A stretch of DNA of 64,000 nt from Mycolicibacterium setense (GCF_000805385.1 NZ_JTJW01000001.1:248001-312000); one strand, 5' to 3'; positions 27,999 to 36,438 are shown, counted from the first letter of the stretch. Translations and numbers: made by a program. The notes: a model not told the origin generated them from the letters alone.

Positions 27999-29312
27999 AT
28001 GAGCATCGGACTGTGGACTCGCTGGCTGGCGCTGCATGCCGTACCGAAGGCGTTCATGTCATTTCAGGGCCGGGTGGGCAACCCGATGGGTGCGTTGATC
28101 TCCAGCCATGGCAAGGGCATCGATCCGTATCCGCTGATGGAGCAGATCCGCCGACGCGGCCCACTGGTGAAGACGCCATTCGTCTGGGTCACCGTCGACC
28201 ACGGGGTCGCCCGGGAAATCCTGAGGGACAAGCGGTTCGGCGTCACCCCACCCACGGGAATGGGCATGCCGAAGCCGGTCCAGCAGCTGCTGGACCGGAC
28301 CGATCCGAAAGTGGCCAACCCGGTCGAGCCGCCGGCGATGGTCATCGTCGACCCGCCGGCGCACACCCAGTACCGGCAGCTGGTGGCACAGAGTTTCACC
28401 CCGCGCGCGATCGACAAGCTCGACACCAGGGTGGCCGAGGTGACCACCGAACTCATCGAACGGCTCGCCGGTACGCCCCGCCCCGATCTCATCGCGGACT
28501 TCGCCGCCCTCCTTCCGGTCGCCATGATCGCCGAGATTCTCGGCCTGTCGGGCGAATCCCATGCGCAACTGCTCGCGTGGGGCCATGACGGGGCGCCACT
28601 GCTCGATGTCGGGATTCCGTGGCGGACGTATCGGCGCGGCATCGACGGGATGCGTGAGCTCGACGGATTCCTCGCCGACCTCTTCGACAAGGTCCGCGCG
28701 GGAGCGGCCGAAGACAACCCGTTCACCAAGATGGCCGCCGACCACACGCTGACCGACCACGAACTCGCCGCCAACGCAGCGCTTCTGATCGGCGCCGGAT
28801 TCGAAACCACCGTCAACCTCATCGGTAATGGGATCGTGTTGCTGCAGCAGCACCCCGACCAACTCGCCCTGCTGCGCGACAATCCGGACCTGTGGCCCGC
28901 TGCGGTGGAGGAAATCCTGCGCATCGAAAGCCCGGTGCAGATGACCGCGCGCACTGCGCAATCCGACGTCGAGATCGCCGGGCAGCGGCTGCCGGCCGGG
29001 ACCATAGTCGCGGTTCTGTTGGGTGGCGCCAACCGGGATCCGCGGGTGTTCGCCGAGCCGACGCGCTTCGACATCACCCGTCCCAACGCGCGTGACCACC
29101 TGGCGTTCGCGTCGGGCATCCACGTCTGCCTCGGCGCGGCGCTGGCCCGTATCGAAGGCGCCGTCGCCCTGCGTGCACTGTTCGAGGCGTACCCCGACCT
29201 GCGGCTGACCGAGACTCCCTGCCCGCGAGGGCTGGTCAATCTGCACGGGTACGTGAAGCTGCCCGCCCTGTTGGGAACCAGGCGCACGGAGCCCGCCGGT
29301 CTGGTCTGCTGA
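27999..29312 (+). CDS. Cytochrome P450, CYP140-like
   Basis: 437 residues from ATG 27999 with GGGAGGG upstream. P450 signatures are complete: I-helix AGFETT, K-helix EEILR, and the heme loop FASGIHVCLG with Cys377 as axial ligand. The N-terminus (LALHAVPKA) and 'AGFETTVNLIGNGI' recall the mycobacterial CYP140 family, a call made from memory and not certain. No ferredoxin gene lies nearby. The substrate is unknown. It is divergent from the TetR gene and shares its operator region. Confidence 0.88.
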   Translation: MSIGLWTRWLALHAVPKAFMSFQGRVGNPMGALISSHGKGIDPYPLMEQIRRRGPLVKTPFVWVTVDHGVAREILRDKRFGVTPPTGMGMPKPVQQLLDRTDPKVANPVEPPAMVIVDPPAHTQYRQLVAQSFTPRAIDKLDTRVAEVTTELIERLAGTPRPDLIADFAALLPVAMIAEILGLSGESHAQLLAWGHDGAPLLDVGIPWRTYRRGIDGMRELDGFLADLFDKVRAGAAEDNPFTKMAADHTLTDHELAANAALLIGAGFETTVNLIGNGIVLLQQHPDQLALLRDNPDLWPAAVEEILRIESPVQMTARTAQSDVEIAGQRLPAGTIVAVLLGGANRDPRVFAEPTRFDITRPNARDHLAFASGIHVCLGAALARIEGAVALRALFEAYPDLRLTETPCPRGLVNLHGYVKLPALLGTRRTEPAGLVC

Positions 29313-29367
29313 ACTCGGTACTCTCGGTGGGGACCTGCCCGATCTTGAACGCGAGGCCCACACCCCC

Positions 29368-29982
29368 ATGACGGATTCCCCACTCGACGGACTGATGGCG
29401 CGCGTCGGCGGTGTCAGCGGCATGGTCTATTCGGCGTTACCGGTGACGGTGTACGCGACGGTCTCGGCACTCTCGGGGCGGGTTCCTGCGATCATCGCCG
29501 CTCTGGCGACGGCGGCCGTCGTGTTCGGTTGGCAACTGCTGCGCCGCGAATCGATCAGACCCGCACTGTGGGGATTCGTCGGTGTTGCCGGCTGTGCGCT
29601 GCTGGCCCTGGTGACGGGCCAGGCCAAGGACTTCTATCTCCCGGGTATCTGGATGTCGCTGGCCTCGGCCATCGCGATGACCGTCTCGATCCTCGTCAGG
29701 CGTCCGCTCGTCGGCGTCATCTGGGCCTGGGCCACCGGGCGGGACGGCACCTGGCGCCAGGTCCCCGGGGTGCGGCTGGTTTTCAATGTCGTCACCGCGG
29801 TCCTGGCGACGGTGTCCTGGTCGCGGTTCCTGGTGCAGAACTACCTCTACGACACGGGGCAGGACGGGCTACTCGCGGTGGCCCGCCTCGCGATGGGCTG
29901 GCCGTTGTTCGTCGTGACCACCACGCTGGTTCTGCTCAGCGCCCGGTACGCGATCCGGGCATTGCCACGTTCGGCAACCTGA
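29368..29982 (+). CDS. DUF3159 membrane protein
   Basis: 204 residues with about six hydrophobic helices and short loops; 'GFVGVAGCALLALVTGQAKDFYLPGIW' shortens to the family pattern VTGQAKDFYLPGI, and 'RDGTWRQVPGVRLVFNVVTA' follows. This matches DUF3159, an actinobacterial integral membrane family of unknown function. It follows the P450 by 55 bases and may be co-transcribed; the ribosome-binding site is weak. Confidence 0.82.
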   Translation: MTDSPLDGLMARVGGVSGMVYSALPVTVYATVSALSGRVPAIIAALATAAVVFGWQLLRRESIRPALWGFVGVAGCALLALVTGQAKDFYLPGIWMSLASAIAMTVSILVRRPLVGVIWAWATGRDGTWRQVPGVRLVFNVVTAVLATVSWSRFLVQNYLYDTGQDGLLAVARLAMGWPLFVVTTTLVLLSARYAIRALPRSAT

Positions 29983-30129
29983 GCGGCCCATAAACTCACC
30001 GCGATTCCAGCCCTTCTCGCAGCGGGCTGACATCGGTAGCAATACCCGGGTGAACGGAACGCTGCCCGGTTGCTGTCGTCGCTGAAGCCGATCGCCACAT
30101 CCTGCTTCAGCAACAGAAAGCTGCCCACA

Positions 30130-30993
30130 GTGTCTGTGTTCGTCGATATCGTGCCCAGCGAGGCCGAAACCGGTCCGCCACGTCTCGCCGCGTCGTCCAA
30201 CCGCTGGCGCAGTGTGCTGGCCAAGTCCGTATTGCCGCTGCTTTCGGTCGTGGTGTTCTTCGCTGTGTGGCAGGCAGTCGCCTGGGCCGGCATCTGGAAT
30301 CAGACGTTCGTTCCTTACCCGTCCGCGGTCTGGCGCGCTTTCATCGACGTCTCGACCACGCATGACGGGGCCCGCGGCTACGGCGGGTACCTGCTCTACG
30401 AGCACCTCTACATGACGCTGCGCCGTGTGCTGGCCGGTGTCGTGATAGGCGTCGTCGTCGGCGTCGCGCTCGGTCTGCTGATGGGCTCGGTCGGATGGCT
30501 GCGCAGTGTGCTCGAGCCGTGGCTGACCTTCCTGCGAGCTCTGCCACCGCTGGCCTATTTCTTCCTGCTGGTGATCTGGCTGGGCATCGACGAGGCACCC
30601 AAGATCGCGCTGCTGGCACTCGCAGCGCTGCCGCCCGCCGCGGTGGCAACCACGGCGGCCGTGGTCGCCGCACCTGTCGGGCTGCAAGAGGCGGCGCGGG
30701 CGCTGGGCGCCACCCGGGCACAGGTGATCCGTGACGTCGTGGTGCCCTCGGCGCTGCCGGAAACCTTCACCGGAATCCGGCTGGCCGTCGGCATGGCGTA
30801 CTCGTCGGTGGTGGCCGCAGAACTGTTCAACGGCATCCCCGGCATCGGCGGATTGGTCAAGGACGCAAGCAATTACAACAACACACCGGTCGTGCTGGTC
30901 GGGATCTTTGCCATCGGGATCTCTGGTCTGGTCATCGACGGAGGTCTGCGCGCCGTGGAGCGGCGCGCTGTTCCATGGAGAGGGAAGATATGA
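30130..30993 (+). CDS. ABC importer permease, SsuC/TauC type
   Basis: About 287 residues from GTG 30130; the frame is open from 30070, and the exact start is uncertain (GTG 30136 also possible). Six membrane helices and the cytoplasmic EAA loop 'EAARALGATRAQVIRDVVVP' identify an inner-membrane permease of the nitrate/sulfonate/taurine class. The gene is followed immediately by the binding lipoprotein and the ATPase, making a complete importer. Confidence 0.9.
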   Translation: MSVFVDIVPSEAETGPPRLAASSNRWRSVLAKSVLPLLSVVVFFAVWQAVAWAGIWNQTFVPYPSAVWRAFIDVSTTHDGARGYGGYLLYEHLYMTLRRVLAGVVIGVVVGVALGLLMGSVGWLRSVLEPWLTFLRALPPLAYFFLLVIWLGIDEAPKIALLALAALPPAAVATTAAVVAAPVGLQEAARALGATRAQVIRDVVVPSALPETFTGIRLAVGMAYSSVVAAELFNGIPGIGGLVKDASNYNNTPVVLVGIFAIGISGLVIDGGLRAVERRAVPWRGKI

Positions 30994-32030
30994 AGTTCAA
31001 AGCACTGGTGGCGGTGGCCGTCACATCGGCCCTGGCACTGTCCGGGTGCGCGGTGGGCCAGGACGGGCGGAACGGCAACGATCCGGCGAAACCTACCATT
31101 CGCCTTGGCTACCAGTCCTTTCCGAGTGGGGATCTGATCGTCAAGAACAACAAGTGGCTCGAAGAGGCGCTGCCCGATTACAACATCAAGTGGACGAAGT
31201 TCGACTCCGGGGCCGACGTGAACACCGCGTTCATCGCCAAGGAACTGGACTTCGGTGCCCTGGGCTCGAGCCCTGTGGCACGCGGATTGTCGGCCCCGCT
31301 GAACATTCCGTACAAGGTGGCCTTCGTCCTCGACGTCGCCGGTGACAATGAGGCCTTGGTGGCCCGTGACGGTGCCGGGGTCAACTCGATCCCCGATCTG
31401 CGGGGCAAGCGCGTCGCGACGCCGTTCGCGTCCACCGCGCACTACAGCCTGCTGGCAGCTTTGGCGCAGAACAGCTTGTCGCCCAATGATGTTCAGCTGA
31501 TCGACCTGCAGCCGCAGGCCATCTTGGCGGCGTGGGACCGGGGCGACATCGCGGCGGCCTACAGCTGGCTGCCGACGCTGGACCAGCTGCGCAAGAGCGG
31601 TAAGGATCTGATCACCAGCCGGCAGTTGGCCAAGGACGGTAAGCCCACGCTGGATCTGGCCGCCGTGTCCGACGAGTTCTCCACGGCTCACCCCGAGGTC
31701 GTCGACATCTGGCGCCAGCAGCAGGCCCGCGCGCTCAATGTCATCAAGGACGATCCGCAGGCCGCGGCCAAGGCGATCGCCGCCGAGGTCGGTCTGAGCC
31801 CGGAAGACGTTGCCGGACAACTCAAGCAGGGCGTCTACCTGACCCCGGCGCAGGTGGCCTCACCCGAGTGGCTGGGCGCCGAGGGCGCGCCGGGCAACAT
31901 CGCGGCCAATCTGCAGAGTGCCTCGCAGTTCCTGGCCGATCAGAAACAGATCCCGGCGGCGGCGTCCCTGCAGACCTTCAAGGACGCCGTCTACACGAAG
32001 GGATTGCCGGATGTCATCACCAAGCAGTGA
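30990..32030 (+). CDS. ABC importer substrate-binding lipoprotein, sulfonate/taurine type
   Basis: 346 residues from ATG 30990, overlapping the permease stop. The signal peptide ends in the lipobox LSGC (Cys about residue 19), so it is lipid-anchored. The mature protein has the SsuA/TauA-like pattern 'RLGYQSFPSGDLIVKNN', a two-lobed class II binder; 'PQAILAAWDRGDIAAAYSW' is characteristic of taurine-binding TauA. Taurine or an alkanesulfonate is the likely cargo, giving sulfur. There is no monooxygenase gene alongside. Confidence 0.88.
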   Translation: MKFKALVAVAVTSALALSGCAVGQDGRNGNDPAKPTIRLGYQSFPSGDLIVKNNKWLEEALPDYNIKWTKFDSGADVNTAFIAKELDFGALGSSPVARGLSAPLNIPYKVAFVLDVAGDNEALVARDGAGVNSIPDLRGKRVATPFASTAHYSLLAALAQNSLSPNDVQLIDLQPQAILAAWDRGDIAAAYSWLPTLDQLRKSGKDLITSRQLAKDGKPTLDLAAVSDEFSTAHPEVVDIWRQQQARALNVIKDDPQAAAKAIAAEVGLSPEDVAGQLKQGVYLTPAQVASPEWLGAEGAPGNIAANLQSASQFLADQKQIPAAASLQTFKDAVYTKGLPDVITKQ

Positions 32031-32799
32031 CGCCGGCGCCCTGGTGATCAAGAACGTCGCGCACCGCTACGGGCGTGGCTCGGACGAGGTCACGGCGCTC
32101 GGCCCGGTGGATCTCGACGTCGAGCCCGGTGCGTTCCTGGTTCTGGTCGGGGCCTCGGGGTGCGGCAAGAGCACGCTGCTGCGGCTCATCGCCGGGTTCG
32201 AGACCCCGTCGGAGGGCGAGGTTCAGGTCTCGGGTGGGCGCCCGACGCCCGGGGTCACCTCGGGCGTGGTGTTTCAGCAGCCGCGGCTGTTTCCATGGCG
32301 CACGGTCGGCGGCAACGTGGACCTGGCCCTGAAGTACGCCAACGTGCCGCGTGACCTACGGCCTCAGCGCCGAGCGGAAATATTGGAACGCGTGGGGCTG
32401 GAAGGCACTGCCAAACGCAAGATCTGGGAGATCAGCGGCGGGCAACAGCAGCGTGTCGCGATCGCGCGGGCACTGGCCGCCGAGACGCCTCTGTTCCTGC
32501 TGGACGAGCCGTTCGCGGCACTGGACGCGCTGACCCGCGAGCGATTGCAGGAGGATGTCCGCCAGGTGAGCGCAGAGTCCGGTCGCACAACAGTTTTCGT
32601 CACGCACAGCGCCGACGAGGCCGCGTTCTTGGGCTCACGGATCGTGGTGTTGACCCGCAGGCCCGGCAAGATCGCCCTGGACCTGCCGGTGGATCTGCCG
32701 CGCACCGGCGTCGATGCGCATGAGCTGCGTCGCTCGCCGGAGTACCTCAAGTTGCGGACGGATGTGAGTGACGCGGTAAAGCTTGCCGCCGCGGCGTAG
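32011..32799 (+). CDS. ABC importer ATPase, SsuB/TauB type
   Basis: 262 residues; ATG 32011 lies inside the end of the binding-protein gene (20-base overlap), consistent with coupling. Walker A GASGCGKST, Q-loop in VFQQPRLFPWRTV, signature ISGGQQQRVAIARAL, Walker B LFLLDEPF and switch His in VFVTHSADEA are all present. It powers the permease above. The end of the gene runs into a 26-base tandem repeat. Confidence 0.93.
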   Translation: MSSPSSDAGALVIKNVAHRYGRGSDEVTALGPVDLDVEPGAFLVLVGASGCGKSTLLRLIAGFETPSEGEVQVSGGRPTPGVTSGVVFQQPRLFPWRTVGGNVDLALKYANVPRDLRPQRRAEILERVGLEGTAKRKIWEISGGQQQRVAIARALAAETPLFLLDEPFAALDALTRERLQEDVRQVSAESGRTTVFVTHSADEAAFLGSRIVVLTRRPGKIALDLPVDLPRTGVDAHELRRSPEYLKLRTDVSDAVKLAAAA

Positions 32800-32880
32800 C
32801 CGCGAATCGGGCTCCGGCGGCGTAGCCGCGAATCGGGCTCCCGCGGCGTAGCCGCGAATTGGGCTGGTGCGGCGTAAACC
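32791..32880. repeat. 26-bp tandem repeat, about 3.4 copies
   Basis: Units at 32791-32816, 32817-32842 and 32843-32868 plus 12 bases of a fourth, core GCGGCGTAGCCGCGAAT. The first copy contains the last codon and the TAG stop of the ATPase gene (GCG-TAG), so the repeat grew out of the gene's 3' end. Each later copy carries TAG in the same frame, so the protein is not lengthened. Confidence 0.95.
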
Positions 32881-32884
32881 TTTG

Positions 32885-32947
32885 CGCCCAAAGTGACGCC
32901 ATGGTCGTAAACACTCACGGGTAACGACCATGGCGTCACTTTCGGCG
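32885..32947. terminator. Large inverted repeat between convergent genes
   Basis: A perfect 19-bp arm (32890-32908 with 32924-32942, core GTGACGCCATGGTCG) and, beyond one mismatch, four more pairs, around a 15-base loop. It sits between the ABC ATPase (plus) and the hydrolase (minus) stops, so it could end transcription from both sides. There is no T run. It could also be a mobile repeat remnant. Confidence 0.7.
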
Positions 32948-32960
32948 GAGGACTTTCGCG

Positions 32961-33821
32961 TCAGGCCCGCCGCTGCAGGAAGTCGTCGATCAATGCGGCG
33001 ACTTCGTCGCCATGTGTCTCCAGCAGGAAATGCCCACCGTCGAGCAGGTGGACCTCGGCGTCGACAGCGTCCTTGCCGAACGCTCGGGCGCCGTCGGGGC
33101 CGAAGATGGGATCACCCTCGCCCCACACCGCAAGCACGGGAACCGCACTGGTGCGCAGGTATTCGTGCAACGCCGGGTACAGCGGTGCATTGGTGGCGTA
33201 GTCACGGAAAAGCTTGAGCTGCACCAGGTCATTGCCCGGGCGGGCCACCATCGCCGCGTCGTGCACCCAGGTGTCGGGGTTGACCAGGCTTTCGTCGGAA
33301 ACCCCGGTCAGGTACTGCCATTTGATGCCGTCGACGTTCAATACGGTTCGTACTCCCGCTTCGGTCTCGGGGGTCTGCTCACGTTGGTAGGCCCACACCC
33401 CGGTCCAGAAGCTCTCGACGAAGCCTTCGTCGTAGGCGTTGCCGTTCTGGCTCACAATCGCCGTGATGGCCTGCGGATGCCGCAGCGCCAGGCGCCAGCC
33501 GATCGGGGCGCCGTAGTCCTGGACGTAGATCGCGTAGCGGGAGACCCCGAGTTGGTTGAGCAGGCCTTCGGTCAAGTCGGCGAGCGCGTCGAAGGTGTAG
33601 TCGAACTCGGTGACCGCCGGTGCATCGGAGTGTCCGTAGCCCAGGTGGTCGGGCGCGATGACGCGGTAGCGCTCGGCCAGCCGGGGGATGAGGTCGCGGA
33701 ACATGTGCGAGCTCGTCGGGAAGCCGTGCAGCAGCACGATCGTCGGTGCGTCCGGCGTGCCTGCCTCACGGTAGAACAGCCGCTGTCCGTCGACGGTGGC
33801 GAAGCGATGGTGCACGGTCAT
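32961..33821 (-). CDS. Alpha/beta hydrolase, dehalogenase/epoxide-hydrolase type
   Basis: 286 residues. 'VLLHGFPTSSHMFRDLIPRLA' opens the fold (LHGFPTSS). The nucleophile is Asp102 in VQDYGAP, not Ser, placing it with haloalkane/fluoroacetate dehalogenases and epoxide hydrolases; the acid is in VWGEGDPIFG and the base is His264 in DGGHFLLE. The nucleophile is followed by Tyr rather than the halide-binding Trp of haloalkane dehalogenases, so an epoxide or other ester is as likely. It is divergent from the remains of a CGNR regulator, and the gap carries repeated GTTAG half-sites. Confidence 0.86.
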   Translation of the reverse strand: MTVHHRFATVDGQRLFYREAGTPDAPTIVLLHGFPTSSHMFRDLIPRLAERYRVIAPDHLGYGHSDAPAVTEFDYTFDALADLTEGLLNQLGVSRYAIYVQDYGAPIGWRLALRHPQAITAIVSQNGNAYDEGFVESFWTGVWAYQREQTPETEAGVRTVLNVDGIKWQYLTGVSDESLVNPDTWVHDAAMVARPGNDLVQLKLFRDYATNAPLYPALHEYLRTSAVPVLAVWGEGDPIFGPDGARAFGKDAVDAEVHLLDGGHFLLETHGDEVAALIDDFLQRRA

Positions 33822-33823
33822 AT

Positions 33824-33904
33824 CTAACTCCTATAACTAGTTTCAGTGGTTAGCGACAGTCAACGCTTCGCGACTTAACCTGTCAATAGGCATTAAGGGG
33901 TTAG
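33824..33904. promoter_or_regulatory. Cluster of GGTTAG/CTAAC half-sites upstream of the hydrolase
   Basis: CTAAC (33824-33828), GGTTAG (33848-33853), TTAACC (33875-33880) and GGTTAG (33899-33904) alternate in orientation in an AT-richer stretch between the hydrolase start and the broken CGNR gene. They look like paired operator half-sites, perhaps for the regulator that has been lost. Statistical support was not computed. Confidence 0.4.
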
Positions 33905-33906
33905 AT

Positions 33907-34313
33907 ATGAGGCTGCTCGAGTCGGCCTGCGAGACGGGGTCCTACTGCTGGATCTGCCCAACGCGACACCGGTGATCGAATGGGGGCGGCGCGACATACT
34001 CGCCGAACGCACGCCGGGGCTGGCTACATGAGCACGGGGTTACCGAAGCCGAATTGGCCGATCTGACCGAGGCCTGGAGGGTGTTTCAGGCGGTGGCCCG
34101 TGGGAATGAGGCAGCGGCTGCGCTGGAGCCGATCGTCAACGGGGCGGCCATGCCGACTACGCGCGTGGGAATCCGGATCGCCGGCTGTTTCTGATTGATC
34201 GCAGCAAGCGGAACACCGCACGCTGGTGTTCGATGGCTACCTGCGGAAACCGCATGAAGGCGCGCCGGCATCACCAGCGCGCCCGGACTGCGAAGACTGA
34301 CGAACAGTCCTGA
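33907..34313 (+). pseudogene. Frameshifted CGNR zinc-finger regulator
   Basis: Three frames in turn encode parts of one CGNR-type regulator. First 'GVLLLDLPNATPVIEWG' to 'RRDILAERTPGLAT' (to about 34028) from the ABATE domain; then WLHEHGVTEAELADLTEAW in another frame from 34021, stopping at 34192; then, in a third frame to the stop at 34311, RRLFLIDRSKRN, ARWCSMATCGNRMKARR and a basic tail. The last is the diagnostic zinc-finger end, but the first Cys pair and part of the middle are missing. At least two frame-shifting losses have occurred. In life it would have sat divergent to the hydrolase and probably controlled it. Confidence 0.8.
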
Positions 34314-34424
34314 TCACACCGGGGGATAGGCCGGGGGCGGGTAGACGCCGCGCAGACCCCAGGCCAGCCACGGGAAGAAGAAGTCGCTCTCGTCGCTGAG
34401 GTCGTAGTCAGGATTCGGATCCAT
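34314..34424 (-). CDS. Small 36-residue acidic/aromatic protein
   Basis: An ATG at 34424 opens 36 codons ending TGA at 34314, abutting the stop of the broken CGNR gene. The product starts MDPNPDYDLSDESD, has an aromatic centre FFFPWLAWG, then a Pro-rich end VYPPPAYPPV. The composition (acidic head, Phe/Trp core, Pro/Tyr tail) is not what random high-GC frames give, and codon third positions are G/C-rich. No known family is recognised. The ribosome-binding site is weak. It might be membrane-associated or disordered. Confidence 0.5.
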   Translation of the reverse strand: MDPNPDYDLSDESDFFFPWLAWGLRGVYPPPAYPPV

Positions 34425-34488
34425 GCCCGGAGTCTAGTCGTATAAGGCAAGGCCGGAACAGGGTCGCGCGCGGAATTGCCTACACTCT

Positions 34489-34504
34489 TCAACCATCTAG
34501 TTGA
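34489..34504. promoter_or_regulatory. Palindrome upstream of TetR gene
   Basis: TCAAC (34489-34493) and GTTGA (34500-34504) flank CATCTA, 47 bases before the TetR start. The CAAC-N6-GTTG form is a common TetR-family operator pattern, so autoregulation is likely. Confidence 0.45.
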
Positions 34505-34550
34505 TTGATTTCCTGGGCAAGGTCCGGGCGATGCTGATAGTGAGTGTGCT

Positions 34551-35228
34551 ATGTCATCCGATGCAGAGGGCGGCCGGGGCCGCGGCGGCGCGGCCGCCAA
34601 CGGGACATCCCGCCGTGATGAACTGCTGAGTGTCGCGGCCAAACTGTTCGCCGCCCGCGGCTATCACGGCACCCGGATGGACGATGTCGCCGAGGCCGTC
34701 GGCCTCAACAAGGCCACGGTCTACCACTACTACTCCAGCAAGTCGCTGATCCTCTACGACATCTACAAAGGCACGGCGGACTTCACCGTCGAGGCGCTGC
34801 ACGATGATCCGACGGCTTCGGCCCGGGAAACCATCTACAACTTCACCCGGCGGCTGATGGTCGGCATCGCCAACGACCTGGAGCGCGCGGCCGTGTACTT
34901 CCAGGAGGGCCCGTACATCGCGGAGTGGTTCACCGAGGAGCAGGTGGCCTATATCCGGCACGCCGAGACCCAGGTCTACGAGCATGTCCGTGACGTGATC
35001 GACCGGGGCATCGCCAGCGGCGAGTTCTACGACTGCGATTCGCACGTGCTGGCCCTCGGCTACATCGGGATGACGTTGGGCTCCTACCGGTGGTTGCGAC
35101 CGCACGGCAGGCGGACGGCCCAGGAGATCGCGGTGGAGTTCAGCACCGCGCTGCTGCGTGGCCTGATCCGAGACGAGACAGTTCGCAACGAATCCCCTCT
35201 CGGTGTCGAGATCGACGAGAAGGCTTGA
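34551..35228 (+). CDS. TetR-family regulator
   Basis: 225 residues. A Gly/Arg-rich disordered leader (1-20) precedes the helix-turn-helix (about 22-68: 'MDDVAEAVGLNKATVYHYY'). The C-terminal ligand domain contains 'AAVYFQEGPYIAEWFTEEQ' and ends 'LGSYRWLRPHGRRTAQEIA', reminiscent of the KstR2 branch that senses acyl-CoA steroid intermediates; the likeness is by eye only. It precedes a short-chain dehydrogenase by 13 bases and they probably share a transcript. Confidence 0.9.
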   Translation: MSSDAEGGRGRGGAAANGTSRRDELLSVAAKLFAARGYHGTRMDDVAEAVGLNKATVYHYYSSKSLILYDIYKGTADFTVEALHDDPTASARETIYNFTRRLMVGIANDLERAAVYFQEGPYIAEWFTEEQVAYIRHAETQVYEHVRDVIDRGIASGEFYDCDSHVLALGYIGMTLGSYRWLRPHGRRTAQEIAVEFSTALLRGLIRDETVRNESPLGVEIDEKA

Positions 35229-35241
35229 AGGACGGGTAGGC

Positions 35242-36015
35242 ATGACTGATCTGTTCCGACTGGACGGCAAGGTCGCCGTCGTCACCGGAGGCGGCCGTGG
35301 CATCGGCCTGATGATGGCCCGGGGCCTGCTGCAGGCGGGGGCGTCCGTGTACGTCTCGAGCCGCAAGGAGGCCGAGCTGGCCGCGGCGGTCGACGCGTTG
35401 TCCCCGCTCGGCCGGATCTCCGCTGTGCCTGCCGATCTCGGGACTGCCGAAGGCGTCGCCGCCCTCACCGCGGCCGTCACCGGGCGTGAGGGCGCGATCC
35501 ACGCGCTGTTCAACAACGCGGGCGCGGCCTGGGGCGCACCCTACGACGAGTTCCCGGAATCGGGCTTCGACAAGGTCTACGACGTCAACGTCAAAGGCGT
35601 GTTCCTGCTCACCCGGGCGCTCACCCCGCTGCTGAATTCCGGTGCCACCGAAGAAGATCCGGCCCGCGTCGTCAACACCGGCAGCATCGACGGCATCGTC
35701 GCACCGGAAAAGGGCCGCGACAACTTCTCCTACAGCGCCAGCAAGGCCGCCGTGCACATGCTGACCAAGCATCTGGCGGGTGAGCTCGCCCCGCGGATCC
35801 TGGTCAACGCGATCGCGCCCGGCCTGTTCGAATCGCGGATGACCAAGGAGATGCTGCGCGCCGGGTCCGACGCGGTCGGGTCGGCCCTGCCCCTCGGACG
35901 CATCGGGCAACCCGACGACATCGCCGGCATCTCGGTGTTCCTGGCCAGCCGGGCCAGTGCGTACATCACCGGTGCGGTGATCCCGGTCGACGGCGGAGTC
36001 AGCACCATCAGGTGA
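35242..36015 (+). CDS. Short-chain dehydrogenase/reductase
   Basis: 257 residues from ATG 35242 (GGGTAGG upstream). Rossmann motif TGGGRGIG, NNAGA, catalytic Ser in TGSID and YSASK give a complete classical SDR; Asp/Arg residues after strand 2 (SSRKEAE) favour NADP(H). The C-terminal 'ITGAVIPVDGGVSTI' is typical. It follows the TetR gene and overlaps the convergent DoxX-like gene by eight bases. Substrate unknown; beta-hydroxyacyl or steroid alcohols are plausible given the TetR. Confidence 0.92.
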   Translation: MTDLFRLDGKVAVVTGGGRGIGLMMARGLLQAGASVYVSSRKEAELAAAVDALSPLGRISAVPADLGTAEGVAALTAAVTGREGAIHALFNNAGAAWGAPYDEFPESGFDKVYDVNVKGVFLLTRALTPLLNSGATEEDPARVVNTGSIDGIVAPEKGRDNFSYSASKAAVHMLTKHLAGELAPRILVNAIAPGLFESRMTKEMLRAGSDAVGSALPLGRIGQPDDIAGISVFLASRASAYITGAVIPVDGGVSTIR

Positions 36016-36388
36016 CGGGCAGCGTGAACCAGCCCCAGGCCAAGAAGGCAAACACGCCGAGATAGACCACGTCGCCTGCCATGTAGGGCCATTCGCTGCG
36101 ACGGAATCTGGTGGTGGCCGCGCCGGCCATGAACAGTGCCAGGCCACAGGCGGCCACCGGGGTCAGCACGGGCGCGATGCCCACCGCGACGGGGAGCACC
36201 AGGCCGAGCGCACCGATCAGTTTGATGGCCCCGATCGCCTTGAGGTGACCGGCGCCGAAGTCGTCGACCCAGTGCTGGGTCTTGCCGATCGACCGGTATC
36301 TCTCGCGCGACATCACCAGCATGGTGGTTCCGCCGGTCGCATACGCCGCGGCGGCGAGGATGGTGATGATCCAGAGGATGGTGTTCAT
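36008..36388 (-). CDS. DoxX-like membrane protein
   Basis: 126 residues with four membrane helices and short loops, the layout of DoxX-like proteins. 'GHLKAIGAIKLIGALGLVLP' matches the second-helix signature. The gene is divergent from an ECF41-type sigma factor, a pairing repeatedly seen for that sigma group, so it is a probable target of the sigma factor. Function in redox or quinone chemistry is only suggested for relatives. Confidence 0.82.
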   Translation of the reverse strand: MNTILWIITILAAAAYATGGTTMLVMSRERYRSIGKTQHWVDDFGAGHLKAIGAIKLIGALGLVLPVAVGIAPVLTPVAACGLALFMAGAATTRFRRSEWPYMAGDVVYLGVFAFLAWGWFTLPVT

Positions 36389-36401
36389 TGCACGCTCCGT
36401 T

Positions 36402-36438
36402 TCGTGGTTACGGTCGGGCCTCGTGGTTACGTCAGGCC
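36402..36438. repeat. Direct repeat in the DoxX/sigma intergenic region
   Basis: Two adjacent copies, 36402-36420 and 36421-36438, sharing TCGTGGTTACG and a GGCC end (the second lacks one base). They sit between the divergent DoxX-like and sigma-factor starts and could be regulatory half-sites. Confidence 0.7.

Noticed and set aside
29983..30129. Riboswitch upstream of the sulfonate-type ABC operon
   Set aside because: A small GCCC/GGGC hairpin is present, but I could not fit it to the SAM-IV or other sulfur riboswitch pattern.
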